From contig NZ_JAAKEG010000008.1 of assembly GCF_011039075.1 (NCBI RefSeq), positions 33,773 to 97,772 of the forward strand: a DNA stretch of 64,000 nt. The letters are read 5' to 3'. Source of the stretch: Adlercreutzia sp. ZJ304. GTDB lineage: Bacteria; Actinomycetota; Coriobacteriia; Coriobacteriales; Eggerthellaceae. Of the stretch, positions 8,323-18,258 are shown piece by piece (positions within the stretch are counted from its first letter, which is position 1; each line of letters begins with the position of its first letter). The translations under genes were made by a program, and so were the position numbers. The notes below the pieces were generated by a model. It saw only the letters and a list, made by a program, of their open reading frames with translations. It ran no database searches and was not told where the DNA came from.

Positions 8323-9192
8323 TTGCGCACACCTATTGAAAAACAAGATATTGCTGCTGCATTTGTAACGTTTAATCCTGATATGGATCTTTTACAGAAA
8401 GCTATACTTTCTGTAAAAGACCAGGTTTCATGTGTTTATGTCATAGATAACGGCTCAAAAAATGCAGGAGCAATTAAAAATGCATGTAGAGCTTATAGTA
8501 TTGAGCCTATTTTGATGAATGAAAACGCAGGAATTGCTTCAGCGTTCAATATTTCTTTTGCCGAAGCAAAAAAAGCTGGCTATACGTGGGTTCTTACGTG
8601 CGATCAGGATTCTGTTATGCCGCCTGATCTGATTTACTCATTTGCGCAAAGTGCTATTAATGAAAATATTGGATGTATAGGAATTATTTGTCCTAACTTT
8701 TTTAATCGAACAACAGGTGTTAGAGAATATGAAGGAAGTATTCCAAGATATATTGATAAATGTATTAGTTCAGGTGCTCTGACGAGTGTGAAGGCATGGG
8801 ATAAAATTGCCGGTTTTGATGAAGTGATGTTCATAGATGGTGTTGATTTTGATTTTTGTAAACGCTTACACAATATAAATTATAGGATACTTCTTGTTCC
8901 GTCAATTTGTACTAACCACGAAATCGGCAATGCTTGTATACATCGTATTCTGGGATATAAGTTTTTGGTTTTTAATCATTCGGCTTTTCGTAAGTATTAC
9001 ATCGCTCAAAATATTGTTTATTTTAGTGGAAAACACAACAGGGGTAGAGTTTGCTTAAAAGCTTATTTTCAGTTAGCTAAGCAATATGCATTAGTCTTGT
9101 TGTATGAAAACAAAAAGAAAGAAAAGCTGAAAGCGTTGATAGAGGGCGCTTCGAACGGTTTTCTTATGTGTCAAGAGCTCAGAAAGCACTAA
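8323..9192 (+). CDS. family-2 glycosyltransferase (RfbF/rhamnosyltransferase family)
   Basis: GT-A enzyme of about 289 residues. Motifs are IAAAFVTFNPD, VYVIDNGSKN, the acceptor-side NAGIASAFN, LTCDQDSVMP and the metal-site loop FIDGVDFDFCKRLH, typical of RfbF-like rhamnosyltransferases. The start is uncertain. TTG at 8323 follows the upstream stop with GGAAA eight bases before it and gives a normal N-terminus. A GTG at 8278 would add 15 residues and overlap the previous gene by 44 bases. Confidence 0.85.
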   Translation: MRTPIEKQDIAAAFVTFNPDMDLLQKAILSVKDQVSCVYVIDNGSKNAGAIKNACRAYSIEPILMNENAGIASAFNISFAEAKKAGYTWVLTCDQDSVMPPDLIYSFAQSAINENIGCIGIICPNFFNRTTGVREYEGSIPRYIDKCISSGALTSVKAWDKIAGFDEVMFIDGVDFDFCKRLHNINYRILLVPSICTNHEIGNACIHRILGYKFLVFNHSAFRKYYIAQNIVYFSGKHNRGRVCLKAYFQLAKQYALVLLYENKKKEKLKALIEGASNGFLMCQELRKH

Positions 9193-10571
9193 TAGTGGTT
9201 GCTTTATTTACCTGTTGTGTATTGATGGCTATTTTGTTGATAGCTTTATTGATTACCAGATACGACATTATGTCACCTGGTCCCATTTTTACAATGATGT
9301 TTCTTCTTGGTACTGCTGCGTTAATTGTACTTGGAAATTTTGAACTCGATATTCATTGGAATACAGCTAGTGTGATTATTTGTGCTTGTACTATTGCTAT
9401 AGTTGGGGATGTTTTTGTGCGCGCGATCGCTCATGAAGATGTACGGAAATATAAGATTGCTAATCGATTATCTGAAAAGCGCTATGGTCTTAAAGTCTCT
9501 CCGAAGTTTAATTTTTTTATCTGTGTGGTAATGGTGCTAGTTTTTGTGTATACATATTGGGATATTCAGGCACATACTGATATGAGTTTATCAAGTTCGG
9601 GAACATTGTTGGGGGCATTTCGAGAGCAAGGCTCCAACAAAAGTATGCTTTCTTCGCTTATGAATGGTTTTAGTAGCGCCATTGCTTATTTCTATTCTTA
9701 TATGTTGATTATTAATGCGCTTTTATATAAGCCAATGGGCAAGAAATACTGGCTACCAATCGCCTTATATATTCCTATTATTCTTGTTACTGGTGCACGT
9801 ATTCAACTACTCTTTTTTCTTGGTGTTTTTGCGTTTCAGTTTGTGACAATATATTTCGTCAAAAACGAACGAACAGCTGCAAGTTTTAAAAAACTACTTG
9901 CAATATTTATAGTAATGGCGTTGATATTTGTAGCCATCTTTTATTTTGCCGGTTTTTTGACGGGTAAGAGCAGTGGTTTTAGGCTGGCCGATATTGCTTT
10001 AGTTTATGCAGGTGGTCCAATCTATGGTTTAGATTGGTTTCTTCAGCGATTTGATAGTCTTGAGCATTCTGGGATCACTTCTTTTGAAAGCATTCATTCG
10101 ATACTTTCTATGTTTGGTGTTTCTATTGGCGAGGCTAATTTCGGAGGATATGTTATTAGCGGCTCTTCGAATTACTATCCAATAGTTCCTGAACGTGGTC
10201 TTTATGGTAACGTATATACAACTCTAGTTGGCTGGATTTATGATTTTGGTTTAATCGGTGCTTTTTTGATACTGTTTTTACTCTGCGTCTTGTTTTCGTG
10301 GATGTATGGTAAAGCTAGAGCATCTAAAAAACCCTGCATTCCAATTCTGGCTCTTTCCATTTTGTACATTCCGATGTTGATGGTTTCGGTTACGGATTTA
10401 TTCTCTGATGATCTGAGTTACAAACGCATTTTAGTCATTATTGCAGCTTGTGTGGTTGCTCAAGAAGCTAGAAAGATGTTTATCGGACAGATCTATAAAA
10501 GAGAAAGCTTAAAAATAGAAACGCCTGTTATCAAGTCGTTAAAAGGTGAGAGCTGTGTCAAAACGGATTGA
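9168..10571 (+). CDS. wzy: oligosaccharide repeat-unit polymerase (Wzy-like)
   Basis: Integral membrane protein of 467 residues with about ten to twelve hydrophobic helices and a large loop near residues 265-345. It is hydrophobic and poorly conserved, as Wzy polymerases are. Position among glycosyltransferases and a flippase supports the role of joining repeat units on the outer face of the membrane. The GTG start at 9168 lies inside the preceding gene, a 25-base overlap. The region is AT-rich compared with the flanking housekeeping genes. The assignment rests on topology and context, since no catalytic motif is diagnostic. Confidence 0.75.
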   Translation: MSRAQKALIVVALFTCCVLMAILLIALLITRYDIMSPGPIFTMMFLLGTAALIVLGNFELDIHWNTASVIICACTIAIVGDVFVRAIAHEDVRKYKIANRLSEKRYGLKVSPKFNFFICVVMVLVFVYTYWDIQAHTDMSLSSSGTLLGAFREQGSNKSMLSSLMNGFSSAIAYFYSYMLIINALLYKPMGKKYWLPIALYIPIILVTGARIQLLFFLGVFAFQFVTIYFVKNERTAASFKKLLAIFIVMALIFVAIFYFAGFLTGKSSGFRLADIALVYAGGPIYGLDWFLQRFDSLEHSGITSFESIHSILSMFGVSIGEANFGGYVISGSSNYYPIVPERGLYGNVYTTLVGWIYDFGLIGAFLILFLLCVLFSWMYGKARASKKPCIPILALSILYIPMLMVSVTDLFSDDLSYKRILVIIAACVVAQEARKMFIGQIYKRESLKIETPVIKSLKGESCVKTD

Positions 10572-10648
10572 TCTGAAATCAGCTATTCACAAAGGATGAA
10601 GAAGAAAGAAATCTATCGTATGTTTAAAAACAATTCGAGGGCTTAAAA

Positions 10649-10864
10649 GTGGTTGTGGATCAATCTAAAGATGACTGCAATCGCGAACCCGCTCATTGTC
10701 ACGTACAGAGATTTGGAAGACGAGTGACTCAAATAATGGTAGAACCTTATGTCTATGCGAAACATAGCGATTTAACTGATGAGCAAACTTATAGTTTGGA
10801 GCAGTTTGTGGAAAAGTATGCTTCAGAAATCGAGATGGAATATAAAAGAAAGGCTCAAGGATAA
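10649..10864 (+). CDS. small protein resembling DUF4160, possibly decayed
   Basis: A 71-residue frame with REPAHCHVQRFGRR, similar to the PHxHV motif of DUF4160 proteins, which often accompany toxin-antitoxin-like or regulatory modules. The usual N-terminal strand of that family is not visible. The GTG start has no strong ribosome site. Just upstream, 10595-10645, an ATG preceded by AAAGG opens a 16-codon frame that ends immediately before, possibly the displaced 5' end of the same gene. It sits between EPS genes with no evident biosynthetic role. Function unknown and reality as a protein uncertain. Confidence 0.4.
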   Translation: MVVDQSKDDCNREPAHCHVQRFGRRVTQIMVEPYVYAKHSDLTDEQTYSLEQFVEKYASEIEMEYKRKAQG

Positions 10865-10943
10865 GCCTAAGTTTTAGGTGTTGAATCGCGGGGTTTAAAA
10901 GCAAACTATGAGATGTAGTTTTTATAACTAAAATCGGGGTTAA

Positions 10944-11930
10944 ATGAAACCTCTAGTTAGTATTTGTTGTATAACGTTTAATCATGCAGATTATATTTCC
11001 GATGCTTTGGATGGCTTTTTGCAACAGGAAACCACATTTTCTTTTGAAATTTTGATTCATGATGATGCCTCTACTGATGGAACAGTAGGTATTCTTCGTA
11101 AATATGAAGTCAAATATCCGGAAATTATTCGGGTTTATTATGAAGATGAAAATCAGTATGGAAAAGGTACCTATAAAGGTGGCTATGTAAGTGGTTTGCT
11201 AGTTCCAGATGCGAGAGGTAAATATATAGCTATTTGTGAAGGTGATGATTATTGGTGCGATAAATATAAACTGCAGAAACAAATTGATTATCTTGAAAAT
11301 CATCCTGAATGTTCAGAAGTTTGTCATGCAGCTTGTGTTATTGATGGTGTTACCGGTGATGTTTTAGGGACAATGGGGATGGGTTCCATTGCTTGTAATT
11401 TAAATGGACCTGATGTTATAGATAACTGGCAGATACCCACAGCTAGCCGCGTTAGACGAAAAGAGCATTTTGCAGAATATGTTAATACGTGGGTTTTTGA
11501 TAAGCCGGTGGGTGATTTTCCGACAGCAATTTACTCGACAACAAAAGGGTATATACACTATGAGCCTAAATGTATGAGCGTTTATCGTTTTCAAACACCT
11601 GGCTCATGGACTTCTAGGATGCAAAATCCGGCAGAATCCTGCATAAATAGTAAACGTTGGATATGCATGATGGAGTCTATCGATGAAATAACTCATCATG
11701 AATGGCACGACAATTTTCTGGTTGCCGCAAAGTCATATTTAGGAACAATACTTGGGTATAGTAATTCGTATACCCTTTCTTCTTTCGAGAAAGAAATAAT
11801 TTCTAAATTCGATTGGCAGGATTACGGAAAAATTGTTATCAAGAAGCTACTTCGGAAGCTTGGATTTGTAATACAAAGTAGCGGGTGGGGTCCATCAACC
11901 CATAAGCGAATTGTAAGAAATCAGCATTGA
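10944..11930 (+). CDS. family-2 glycosyltransferase
   Basis: GT-A glycosyltransferase of 328 residues. The N-terminal catalytic half contains PLVSICCITFNHADYISDAL, HDDASTDGT and CEGDDYWCDKYKLQKQ, the DDY/W pattern seen in many capsular transferases. The C-terminal half is hydrophilic and divergent. The ATG at 10944 has GGGG five bases upstream. It directly precedes the flippase and presumably adds a sugar to the lipid-linked repeat unit; donor unknown. Confidence 0.88.
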   Translation: MKPLVSICCITFNHADYISDALDGFLQQETTFSFEILIHDDASTDGTVGILRKYEVKYPEIIRVYYEDENQYGKGTYKGGYVSGLLVPDARGKYIAICEGDDYWCDKYKLQKQIDYLENHPECSEVCHAACVIDGVTGDVLGTMGMGSIACNLNGPDVIDNWQIPTASRVRRKEHFAEYVNTWVFDKPVGDFPTAIYSTTKGYIHYEPKCMSVYRFQTPGSWTSRMQNPAESCINSKRWICMMESIDEITHHEWHDNFLVAAKSYLGTILGYSNSYTLSSFEKEIISKFDWQDYGKIVIKKLLRKLGFVIQSSGWGPSTHKRIVRNQH

Positions 11931-11936
11931 ATATAA

Positions 11937-13400
11937 ATGTCTCTTAAATCTAAAACCATATCTTCCTTGGCTTGGAAACTGCTTGAACGAAGTGGAAGTT
12001 CTGTTGTTGGGCTTGTTGTTCAGATTGTCTTGGCGCGACTTCTTGCTCCGGAGGCTTTTGGTGCACTAGCTATCATGCTTGTCTTTGTGAATATTGGCAA
12101 TGTAATAGTACAGTCAGGACTTAATACGGCATTAGTTCAATTCCCGGGCGTAAACGATGATGATTGCTCTACAGTATTTTGGCTATCGCTTTGTATATCA
12201 GTTGTTCTGTATGTACTTGTATTTCTTGCTGCTCCTGTAATAGCTTCTTTCTATAGTATGGATGAGCTTATATGGCCGCTTCGTGCTATGGCTCTCGTTC
12301 TTATAATTAATGCATACAATGCTGTACAAATTGCTATTGTTCAGAGAAATCTTGAACTTCGCAAAGTGTTTAATGCAACTATAGTTTCTGTTCTTATAAG
12401 TGGAACAATTGGAATTGGGCTTGCTTTTTGGGGCACTGGGCTTTGGGCATTAGTCGCACAACAGCTTATTTATCAACTTGTTAATTGTTGTGTTTTAGCG
12501 CTACAGGTTTCGTGGAGACCAAGACTAGTATTCAGCGCTTCTCGTGCAAAGAGGTTCTTTTCCTTTGGTTGGAAGCTTTTAGCTTCAGGATTGCTTGATG
12601 TAGGATATCAATCACTATCTGATCTTGTGATAGGTAAGCAGTTCTCGGCAACTCAGCTCGGTTATGTTTCTCAAGGTAAACGCTATCCACAAGCACTAGG
12701 TTCAATGTTAGATGGTGCAATTCAGCCTGTAATGCTTTCGGCAGTTAGTCGTGTTCAAGATGATCTTTCTTATGTAAAGCGTCTAGTGCGCAGGGCGCTC
12801 AAAACTTCTTGTTATCTTATTATGCCGTGTATGACGCTGTTTGCTTTAGTTGCAGAGCCTCTTGTAAGACTGCTTTTAGGTGAGCAGTGGCTACCTTGCG
12901 TATACTTCTTGCAAGTCTACTGCTTTACTCAGGCACTGCTTCCTATTCACACATCTAATCTTCAAGCACTTAACGCTATGGGTAGAAGCGATCTTTTCTT
13001 AAAACTTGAACTTATAAAGAAATCTTACGGACTTGTTTTTCTTTTAGTTACTGCGTTTGTATTTAAAGATATATATCTCATGATAGGTAGCTATCTTCTA
13101 AGTGGGATTATTTCTACTTTTGTAAACGCCTATCCAAACAAGCGTGTTATTGGGTATCCCTATATTGAGCAAGTGCGTGACATTACACCCGGTATAGTAC
13201 TTTCTTTAATATCGGCAGCTATTGCATGGTCTGTTAGCTTACTAATGTTGCCCGACGGTATAACTATTTTGTTGCAGACAATTGTAATGGCGGCAGCTTA
13301 CTTAGGTTTCTCTAAGCTATTTCATGTGGAAGCTTTGGAATATCTTCTTGCTACAGGCAAGGAACTGTTTGCAAGTAAAAGAAATCACATTGAGAGTTAG
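11937..13400 (+). CDS. wzx: lipid-linked oligosaccharide flippase (Wzx/WzxC family)
   Basis: Membrane transporter of 487 residues in the MOP/polysaccharide-transport superfamily, which flips undecaprenyl-linked repeat units to the outer leaflet. It begins LKSKTISSLAWKLLERSGSS and continues with QIVLARLLAPEAFG, close to the WzxC/colanic-acid-type signature, then about 12-14 hydrophobic helices. With the polymerase upstream and the sugar transferase at the head of the locus, it completes a Wzx/Wzy-type pathway. The codons favour CTA, ATA and AGA more than murB or the purine genes do, which suggests horizontal acquisition. Confidence 0.92.
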   Translation: MSLKSKTISSLAWKLLERSGSSVVGLVVQIVLARLLAPEAFGALAIMLVFVNIGNVIVQSGLNTALVQFPGVNDDDCSTVFWLSLCISVVLYVLVFLAAPVIASFYSMDELIWPLRAMALVLIINAYNAVQIAIVQRNLELRKVFNATIVSVLISGTIGIGLAFWGTGLWALVAQQLIYQLVNCCVLALQVSWRPRLVFSASRAKRFFSFGWKLLASGLLDVGYQSLSDLVIGKQFSATQLGYVSQGKRYPQALGSMLDGAIQPVMLSAVSRVQDDLSYVKRLVRRALKTSCYLIMPCMTLFALVAEPLVRLLLGEQWLPCVYFLQVYCFTQALLPIHTSNLQALNAMGRSDLFLKLELIKKSYGLVFLLVTAFVFKDIYLMIGSYLLSGIISTFVNAYPNKRVIGYPYIEQVRDITPGIVLSLISAAIAWSVSLLMLPDGITILLQTIVMAAAYLGFSKLFHVEALEYLLATGKELFASKRNHIES

Positions 13401-13462
13401 TTCAAATTGAAATCTATCTTTAATTGAATATAAGCACTTTGAAAACTGAAGAGAGGGAATGT

Positions 13463-14584
13463 GTGAGTAATAACCGCATACTAGTTACTCGCTCATCTAT
13501 GCCACCACTAGATGAGTATATATCCGAAATTGCACCTCTTTGGGATAGCCATTGGCTTACCAATATGGGCGAGAAACACAAACAGCTAGAAGCTACATTG
13601 AAAGAGTTTTTAGGTGTAGACAATGTAGCTCTTTATGTAAACGGACACTCTGCACTTGAAGGTGTAATTGAATCTATGCGTCTTGGAAAAGATGGACGAC
13701 GCAAAGTTATTACCACTCCATTTACTTTCGCTTCAACTACACATGCTATTGTACGTAAAGGACTAGAGCCTGTATTTGCCGACATTAAGCCTGATGACTA
13801 CACAATAGATCCCGCAAGCATTGAGAGACTTATTGATGAATCAACTTGCGCAATAGTGCCTGTTCATGTTTATGGCAATCTGTGTGATACAGATGCTATC
13901 CAAGAACTTGCAGACAAACACAATCTAAAAGTTATATACGATGCTGCACATGCATTCGGAGTTAAACGCGATGGTGTAAGTGCAGCTACCTTTGGTGATG
14001 CGTCTATGTTTAGTTTTCATGCCACTAAAGTGTTTAACACAATAGAGGGTGGAGCAGTTTGCTTCAAAGATTCTGAGTTAAAAGATGTTCTAAACCAGTG
14101 GAAGAACTTCGGCATTACAGGACCTGAGAGTGTTGAATACGTAGGCGGCAATGCCAAGATGAATGAATTCTGTGCTGCTATGGGAATTTGTAATTTACGA
14201 CATTTAGACGATGAAATTTTGAAACGTAAAAAGATATCAGAGCATTATTGGGAACTTTTAGGAAGTATCCCCGGCATTAAGATATGCATACCGCCAGACA
14301 ACATAAAACACAATTATGCCTATCTACCTGTTGTATTTGAAGATTCTTTTGGTGCAACTCGCGATGATGTATTTGATGCTCTTGCTAAAGAAAGTATTGG
14401 TGCTCGTAAATATTTCTATCCTCTCGTAAGCGACTATGAATGCTATAGGGGTCGCTTTGAAAGTGGCGATACTCCAGTAGCTAAATACGTGGCATCAAGA
14501 GTACTGACACTCCCGCTCTATGCAGATTTATCTTTTGATGATATTGAGAAGATTTACGAAATCGTACTAGGGCAAAGTCAATGA
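13463..14584 (+). CDS. DegT/DnrJ/EryC1-family PLP aminotransferase
   Basis: PLP-dependent sugar aminotransferase family, about 373 residues, normally converting a keto-sugar nucleotide to an amino-sugar nucleotide. It shows HSALEGVIE near the cofactor phosphate site, IYDAAHAFG with the Asp that contacts the pyridine nitrogen, and MFSFHATKVFNTIEGGA with the Schiff-base Lys. The start GTG 13463 is preferred because GAGAGGG lies five bases upstream; a TTG at 13424 would add 13 residues. It is followed by an overlapping ATP-grasp gene, so the product may be an amino group that is then acylated. Confidence 0.88.
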   Translation: MSNNRILVTRSSMPPLDEYISEIAPLWDSHWLTNMGEKHKQLEATLKEFLGVDNVALYVNGHSALEGVIESMRLGKDGRRKVITTPFTFASTTHAIVRKGLEPVFADIKPDDYTIDPASIERLIDESTCAIVPVHVYGNLCDTDAIQELADKHNLKVIYDAAHAFGVKRDGVSAATFGDASMFSFHATKVFNTIEGGAVCFKDSELKDVLNQWKNFGITGPESVEYVGGNAKMNEFCAAMGICNLRHLDDEILKRKKISEHYWELLGSIPGIKICIPPDNIKHNYAYLPVVFEDSFGATRDDVFDALAKESIGARKYFYPLVSDYECYRGRFESGDTPVAKYVASRVLTLPLYADLSFDDIEKIYEIVLGQSQ

Positions 14585-15885
14585 ATCTGAACGGAAAAAA
14601 GTTGCTAATTCTTGGTGGAGCCGACCAGCATTGTAAACTTGTTGAAGCTGCACATCATCTAGGTGTAGTTTCTTATGTGGTTGATTATCTTGACAATTCT
14701 CCAGCAAAAGAATTAGCCGACTGTTCGGCGAAAATCGATATATTCAATACTGAAGAGATGGTTCGATATTGTAAATTAGAGGGTATTGATGGAGCGATTT
14801 CGGCATGGCTTGATCCTTGCCAAATTCCCTATCGCCTTCTCTGTAGTCGAATGGGTTTTCCGTGTTATGGAAATGACTTTGCATTTGCTACCATGACAGA
14901 TAAATCTCTTTTTAAATCATATTGTTCAAAATATGGCGTTAACACTATTCCTTATGAGTGCGGGTTTCCTGATGAATTAATGGAATCTGGTAATGAACTC
15001 GGTTTTCCATTGTTTGTTAAGCCAGTTGATAGTAGGGGGTCGCGTGGCCAGGGCATTTGCCATAACAAGACTGAATTATTCCGTATATTGACGACGGCAT
15101 CGAAAGAGTCAGCTGATGGGCGAGTTATAGTAGAACAATATATGAACGATGCAGATGATATATCCGTTACATATTTCTTTATTGATGGGCATGCGTATCT
15201 GGAGCGTTTGTCTGACAGGCTTCTTGGTAGTCTAAAAGATGACTTGGGTAATGTTGCTATCGGAACAGTATCTCCATCGAGACATGCTGAAGAATATATG
15301 GCAAAAGTGAATCGCAAAGTTATTTCAATGCTTAAGAGTCTTGGGTGTGAAAATGGTCCTGCTTTCATGCAAGGTTTTGTAAAAGATGGAGAGTTTTATT
15401 TCTATGATCCAGGATTAAGATTTCCTGGGGGAGATTATGAGAGAGCGCTGAAAAAAGCAATTGGTGTAGATTTTGCAGAATTGCTAGTTGAGTTTGCCTT
15501 AACTGGAAGTATGTCATCATGCGATTTAGAAATTGATAGTAAACCCTATCTTTTAAACGATATGTTCGAAGTGATACATGATGTAACTGTCCGGTCTGGC
15601 AAGATTGTTTCTATTGAGGGGATTTCTGCAGCAAGAAAAATTAATGGGGTAGTTTCCGTTAATTGCAGAAAGATTCCCGGTGATATTGTAGCTCCTCTTG
15701 CTGATGTGGGTAGAAGGGCGGTGGAAGTTAATTTCTTGTCGGATACTATTGATGAAGCTATTCGTATTTCGAAGCACATCAATGAATGTATTCAAATTAT
15801 GGACACAAGTGGCGATATGAAAGTTTCTTCAATGACCGATGCTCTTGTGTTGTGGGCAGAGCATGCATCTTTAGAGGATAGATAA
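14581..15885 (+). CDS. ATP-grasp ligase (carbamoyl-phosphate-synthase-like)
   Basis: A 434-residue ATP-grasp enzyme. The N-terminal pre-ATP-grasp domain carries KLLILGGADQHCKLVEAA. The central ATP-binding domain has FPLFVKPVDSRGSRGQGI and VEQYMNDADDISVTYFF, and a metal-site region ends YFYDPGLRFPGGDYERALKKAIGVDF. Such enzymes couple a carboxylate, through acyl phosphate, to an amine or other nucleophile. The 4-base overlap with the aminotransferase and 1-base overlap with the next gene place it in one operon. It could join an acid made by the downstream genes to the amino sugar; this is inference. Confidence 0.85.
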   Translation: MNLNGKKLLILGGADQHCKLVEAAHHLGVVSYVVDYLDNSPAKELADCSAKIDIFNTEEMVRYCKLEGIDGAISAWLDPCQIPYRLLCSRMGFPCYGNDFAFATMTDKSLFKSYCSKYGVNTIPYECGFPDELMESGNELGFPLFVKPVDSRGSRGQGICHNKTELFRILTTASKESADGRVIVEQYMNDADDISVTYFFIDGHAYLERLSDRLLGSLKDDLGNVAIGTVSPSRHAEEYMAKVNRKVISMLKSLGCENGPAFMQGFVKDGEFYFYDPGLRFPGGDYERALKKAIGVDFAELLVEFALTGSMSSCDLEIDSKPYLLNDMFEVIHDVTVRSGKIVSIEGISAARKINGVVSVNCRKIPGDIVAPLADVGRRAVEVNFLSDTIDEAIRISKHINECIQIMDTSGDMKVSSMTDALVLWAEHASLEDR

Positions 15886-17294
15886 TGGATTATTGTGATA
15901 ATACTTTTCCATTAGAAGTTAATTTAACGGGATTATTAAGTAAATATGCTGCCGAACTTAAATACGAGAATATTCCTGAACATATTTTGGAGCGCGCAAA
16001 ATATCATTTGCTAGATTTTATAGCGGTCGTACATGCGGGATATAGAGTGAATTCCGGATTCAATATTGCGCTTGCAGATATTGTTCTTCAGGATAGCAAA
16101 AAGGGTGCCTCGAGTATCTTTTTCAAAGAAGGTAAGTATTCTGTACTAGATGCTGCGATGATTAATGCGGCATATGCGCATGGCGCTGACATGGATGACG
16201 GAAATAAGCAGGCGGCGGGTCATATTGGGACCCATATAGTGCCGGCCATTATGGCTCTTGCTGAAGAAAGAGAGCTTTCGAATGGGGCGCTGATTGAGGC
16301 AATGATTATCGGATATGACATATACAGTCGTCTTGGCGCTGCCTGTATGCCAGAAATGATTGAGAGAGGATTTCATTCAACTGGAACAGTTGGGGCAATT
16401 GCTGTTGCGGTTGCTTGCGCAAAGATAATAGGTCTCAATCAATCACAGATCTATAGTGCAATTTCTTTAGCTTGTACTCAATCTTCGGGCCTTTTGCTTG
16501 TGGGTGAAACTGGACAAGAAGCTAAACCTTTGAATCCTGCTAGAGCTGCTTATTCTGGGATGTTGTCTGCTCTGTTGGCAGAGCGAGGTGTTGTTGCTTC
16601 GGAGCATCCTCTTGAGAGTGCAAGAGGATGGCTGCAAGCTATGACATCAAAACCTAATATTAATGTAATTCTAGGTGGACTAGGAAAGCGTTTTGGTATA
16701 GCTGAATGTTATATGAAAGCCTATCCGTCTTGTCGACATACTCACGGCGGAATTGAGGCAGCTCTGTTTCTAAGGAACAAAGTCGATTACAAATCTTTAG
16801 AGCATATACTTGTGCGTACTTATGGACATGCTATTGAACTTGCAGGTCAAATAAAGAAGCCCCAAACGACAGCCGAAGCGAAGTTTTCAATTTATTATGC
16901 GGTGGCTACTGCTTTTGTGACAGGGCATTTCGATCTTTCTGATTTAGAAATTAATACAATTCCGGAAGAGGTTGATAAATTAATCGATGTTATAGAAATC
17001 GTTGAAGATCCATCGCTTGAGCGACCATCAGAAGGTATTCGCGGTGCTGAATTAATTGTAAAGACAATAGGTGGAAATGAATTTAAGCATGCTATTCCTG
17101 TACCAAAAGGAGATCCAGAGAATCCATTTACACTCGATGATTTGAAGCTGAAACTGAAGAATTGTTGTATTAAGTCAAGTGGCGTAAATATAGCGAATAA
17201 AGATGTTGATGAATTTGTATTGCGATGCTTTGAAATGTGGAGCGACACTAAGGCGCCTTTTCGTTTTCCATGCAGTCTAGGATGGGATGGTTAG
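15885..17294 (+). CDS. MmgE/PrpD-family dehydratase/isomerase-like protein
   Basis: A 469-residue member of the MmgE/PrpD superfamily (2-methylcitrate dehydratase, cis-aconitate decarboxylase and related enzymes). It shows the all-helical N-terminal domain (HLLDFIAVVHAGYR, NAAYAHGADMDDGNK, GHIGTHIVPAIMALAEE, IEAMIIGYDIYSRLG, FHSTGTVGAIAVAVACAK), then the C-terminal domain with KAYPSCRHTHGGIEAAL. Members act on branched di- and tricarboxylic acids. It is unusual to see this inside an EPS locus; it lies in a run with C-C lyase and fumarase-type genes that could form one small-acid pathway. Confidence 0.88.
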   Translation: MDYCDNTFPLEVNLTGLLSKYAAELKYENIPEHILERAKYHLLDFIAVVHAGYRVNSGFNIALADIVLQDSKKGASSIFFKEGKYSVLDAAMINAAYAHGADMDDGNKQAAGHIGTHIVPAIMALAEERELSNGALIEAMIIGYDIYSRLGAACMPEMIERGFHSTGTVGAIAVAVACAKIIGLNQSQIYSAISLACTQSSGLLLVGETGQEAKPLNPARAAYSGMLSALLAERGVVASEHPLESARGWLQAMTSKPNINVILGGLGKRFGIAECYMKAYPSCRHTHGGIEAALFLRNKVDYKSLEHILVRTYGHAIELAGQIKKPQTTAEAKFSIYYAVATAFVTGHFDLSDLEINTIPEEVDKLIDVIEIVEDPSLERPSEGIRGAELIVKTIGGNEFKHAIPVPKGDPENPFTLDDLKLKLKNCCIKSSGVNIANKDVDEFVLRCFEMWSDTKAPFRFPCSLGWDG

Positions 17295-18257
17295 ATGAAA
17301 GCAATTTTTGGAACCATGAATATTGGCCAGCAAGTATTCGTTCAAGATGCTATAGATATGCTGGGCGCTTTCAAAAGTGCTGGTGGTACAGAAATTGATA
17401 CGGCTTATGTGTACAACGATGGTGCTTGTGAAAGTCTTTTGGGTGAATGTTTTAAGTCTTTTGATATTTCAGGGTTCTCCGTTGCTACTAAAGCAAATCC
17501 CCGGGTTACAGGAACACTTGATAGAGCGTCAGTTGTTATGCAACTCAATGAGTCTCTCATACGTATGGACTTAAAATCTGTTGATGTTTTTTATCTCCAT
17601 TTTCCCGATAGAAGCACTCCTATTGGAGATGCAATTGAGGGATGTGTCGAACTTTATTCTGAAGGAAAATTTAAAGAATTGGGAGTGAGTAACTTTCCAT
17701 TAGAACTCATTGAAGAGATGATTCCGATTTGCGAGAAGTTAGGGTGTCCTAGACCTACTGTTTTTGAGGGCGTATACAACGTTTTAAGTCGTAATGCAGA
17801 AAGCGAACTTTTTCCATATCTCGACAGTCTTGGTATGCGTTTTTATGCATATAACCCATTGGCAGGGGGTATGCTTACCGGCAAATATGAAGACATCAAT
17901 ACTAGACCTAATAGCGGTCGTTTTGCCTTACGAGCGAAAAGCTATCAAGGACGTTATTGGAAAGAATCATACTTTGAGGCTATTGTGCTCATCTCTGAAG
18001 CATGCAAGCTATGCAATATTTCAGTTGCGGAAGCGGCATATCGATGGCTCGCTAATCATTCGATGCTGAATAAGGATCGAGGTGATGGTGTCATTGTCGG
18101 AGCTTCGAGCATGAGTCAGCTTAAACAGAATCTTGATAGTCTTAATAAACTTGCTTTGCCAAGTATGATTGTTGAGGCTATGGATAGTGCTTGGGGGCTT
18201 ACAGCCAAAGATTCACCTGAATATTACCGCTTTTATTCCGATGGAAAAGTGATATAG
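17295..18257 (+). CDS. aldo/keto reductase (AKR7-like)
   Basis: NADPH-dependent oxidoreductase of 320 residues. It has FGTMNIGQQV, EIDTAYVYNDGACE with the catalytic Asp and Tyr, Lys in ATKANPRV and His in FYLHFPD, the four residues of the aldo/keto reductase tetrad. NPLAGGMLTGKYED and VIVGASSMSQLKQN are typical of the aflatoxin-aldehyde-reductase subgroup. The start follows the preceding stop directly. Being next to a 2-oxoacid decarboxylase, it could reduce the aldehyde that enzyme makes. Confidence 0.9.
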   Translation: MKAIFGTMNIGQQVFVQDAIDMLGAFKSAGGTEIDTAYVYNDGACESLLGECFKSFDISGFSVATKANPRVTGTLDRASVVMQLNESLIRMDLKSVDVFYLHFPDRSTPIGDAIEGCVELYSEGKFKELGVSNFPLELIEEMIPICEKLGCPRPTVFEGVYNVLSRNAESELFPYLDSLGMRFYAYNPLAGGMLTGKYEDINTRPNSGRFALRAKSYQGRYWKESYFEAIVLISEACKLCNISVAEAAYRWLANHSMLNKDRGDGVIVGASSMSQLKQNLDSLNKLALPSMIVEAMDSAWGLTAKDSPEYYRFYSDGKVI

Positions 18258-18258
18258 C

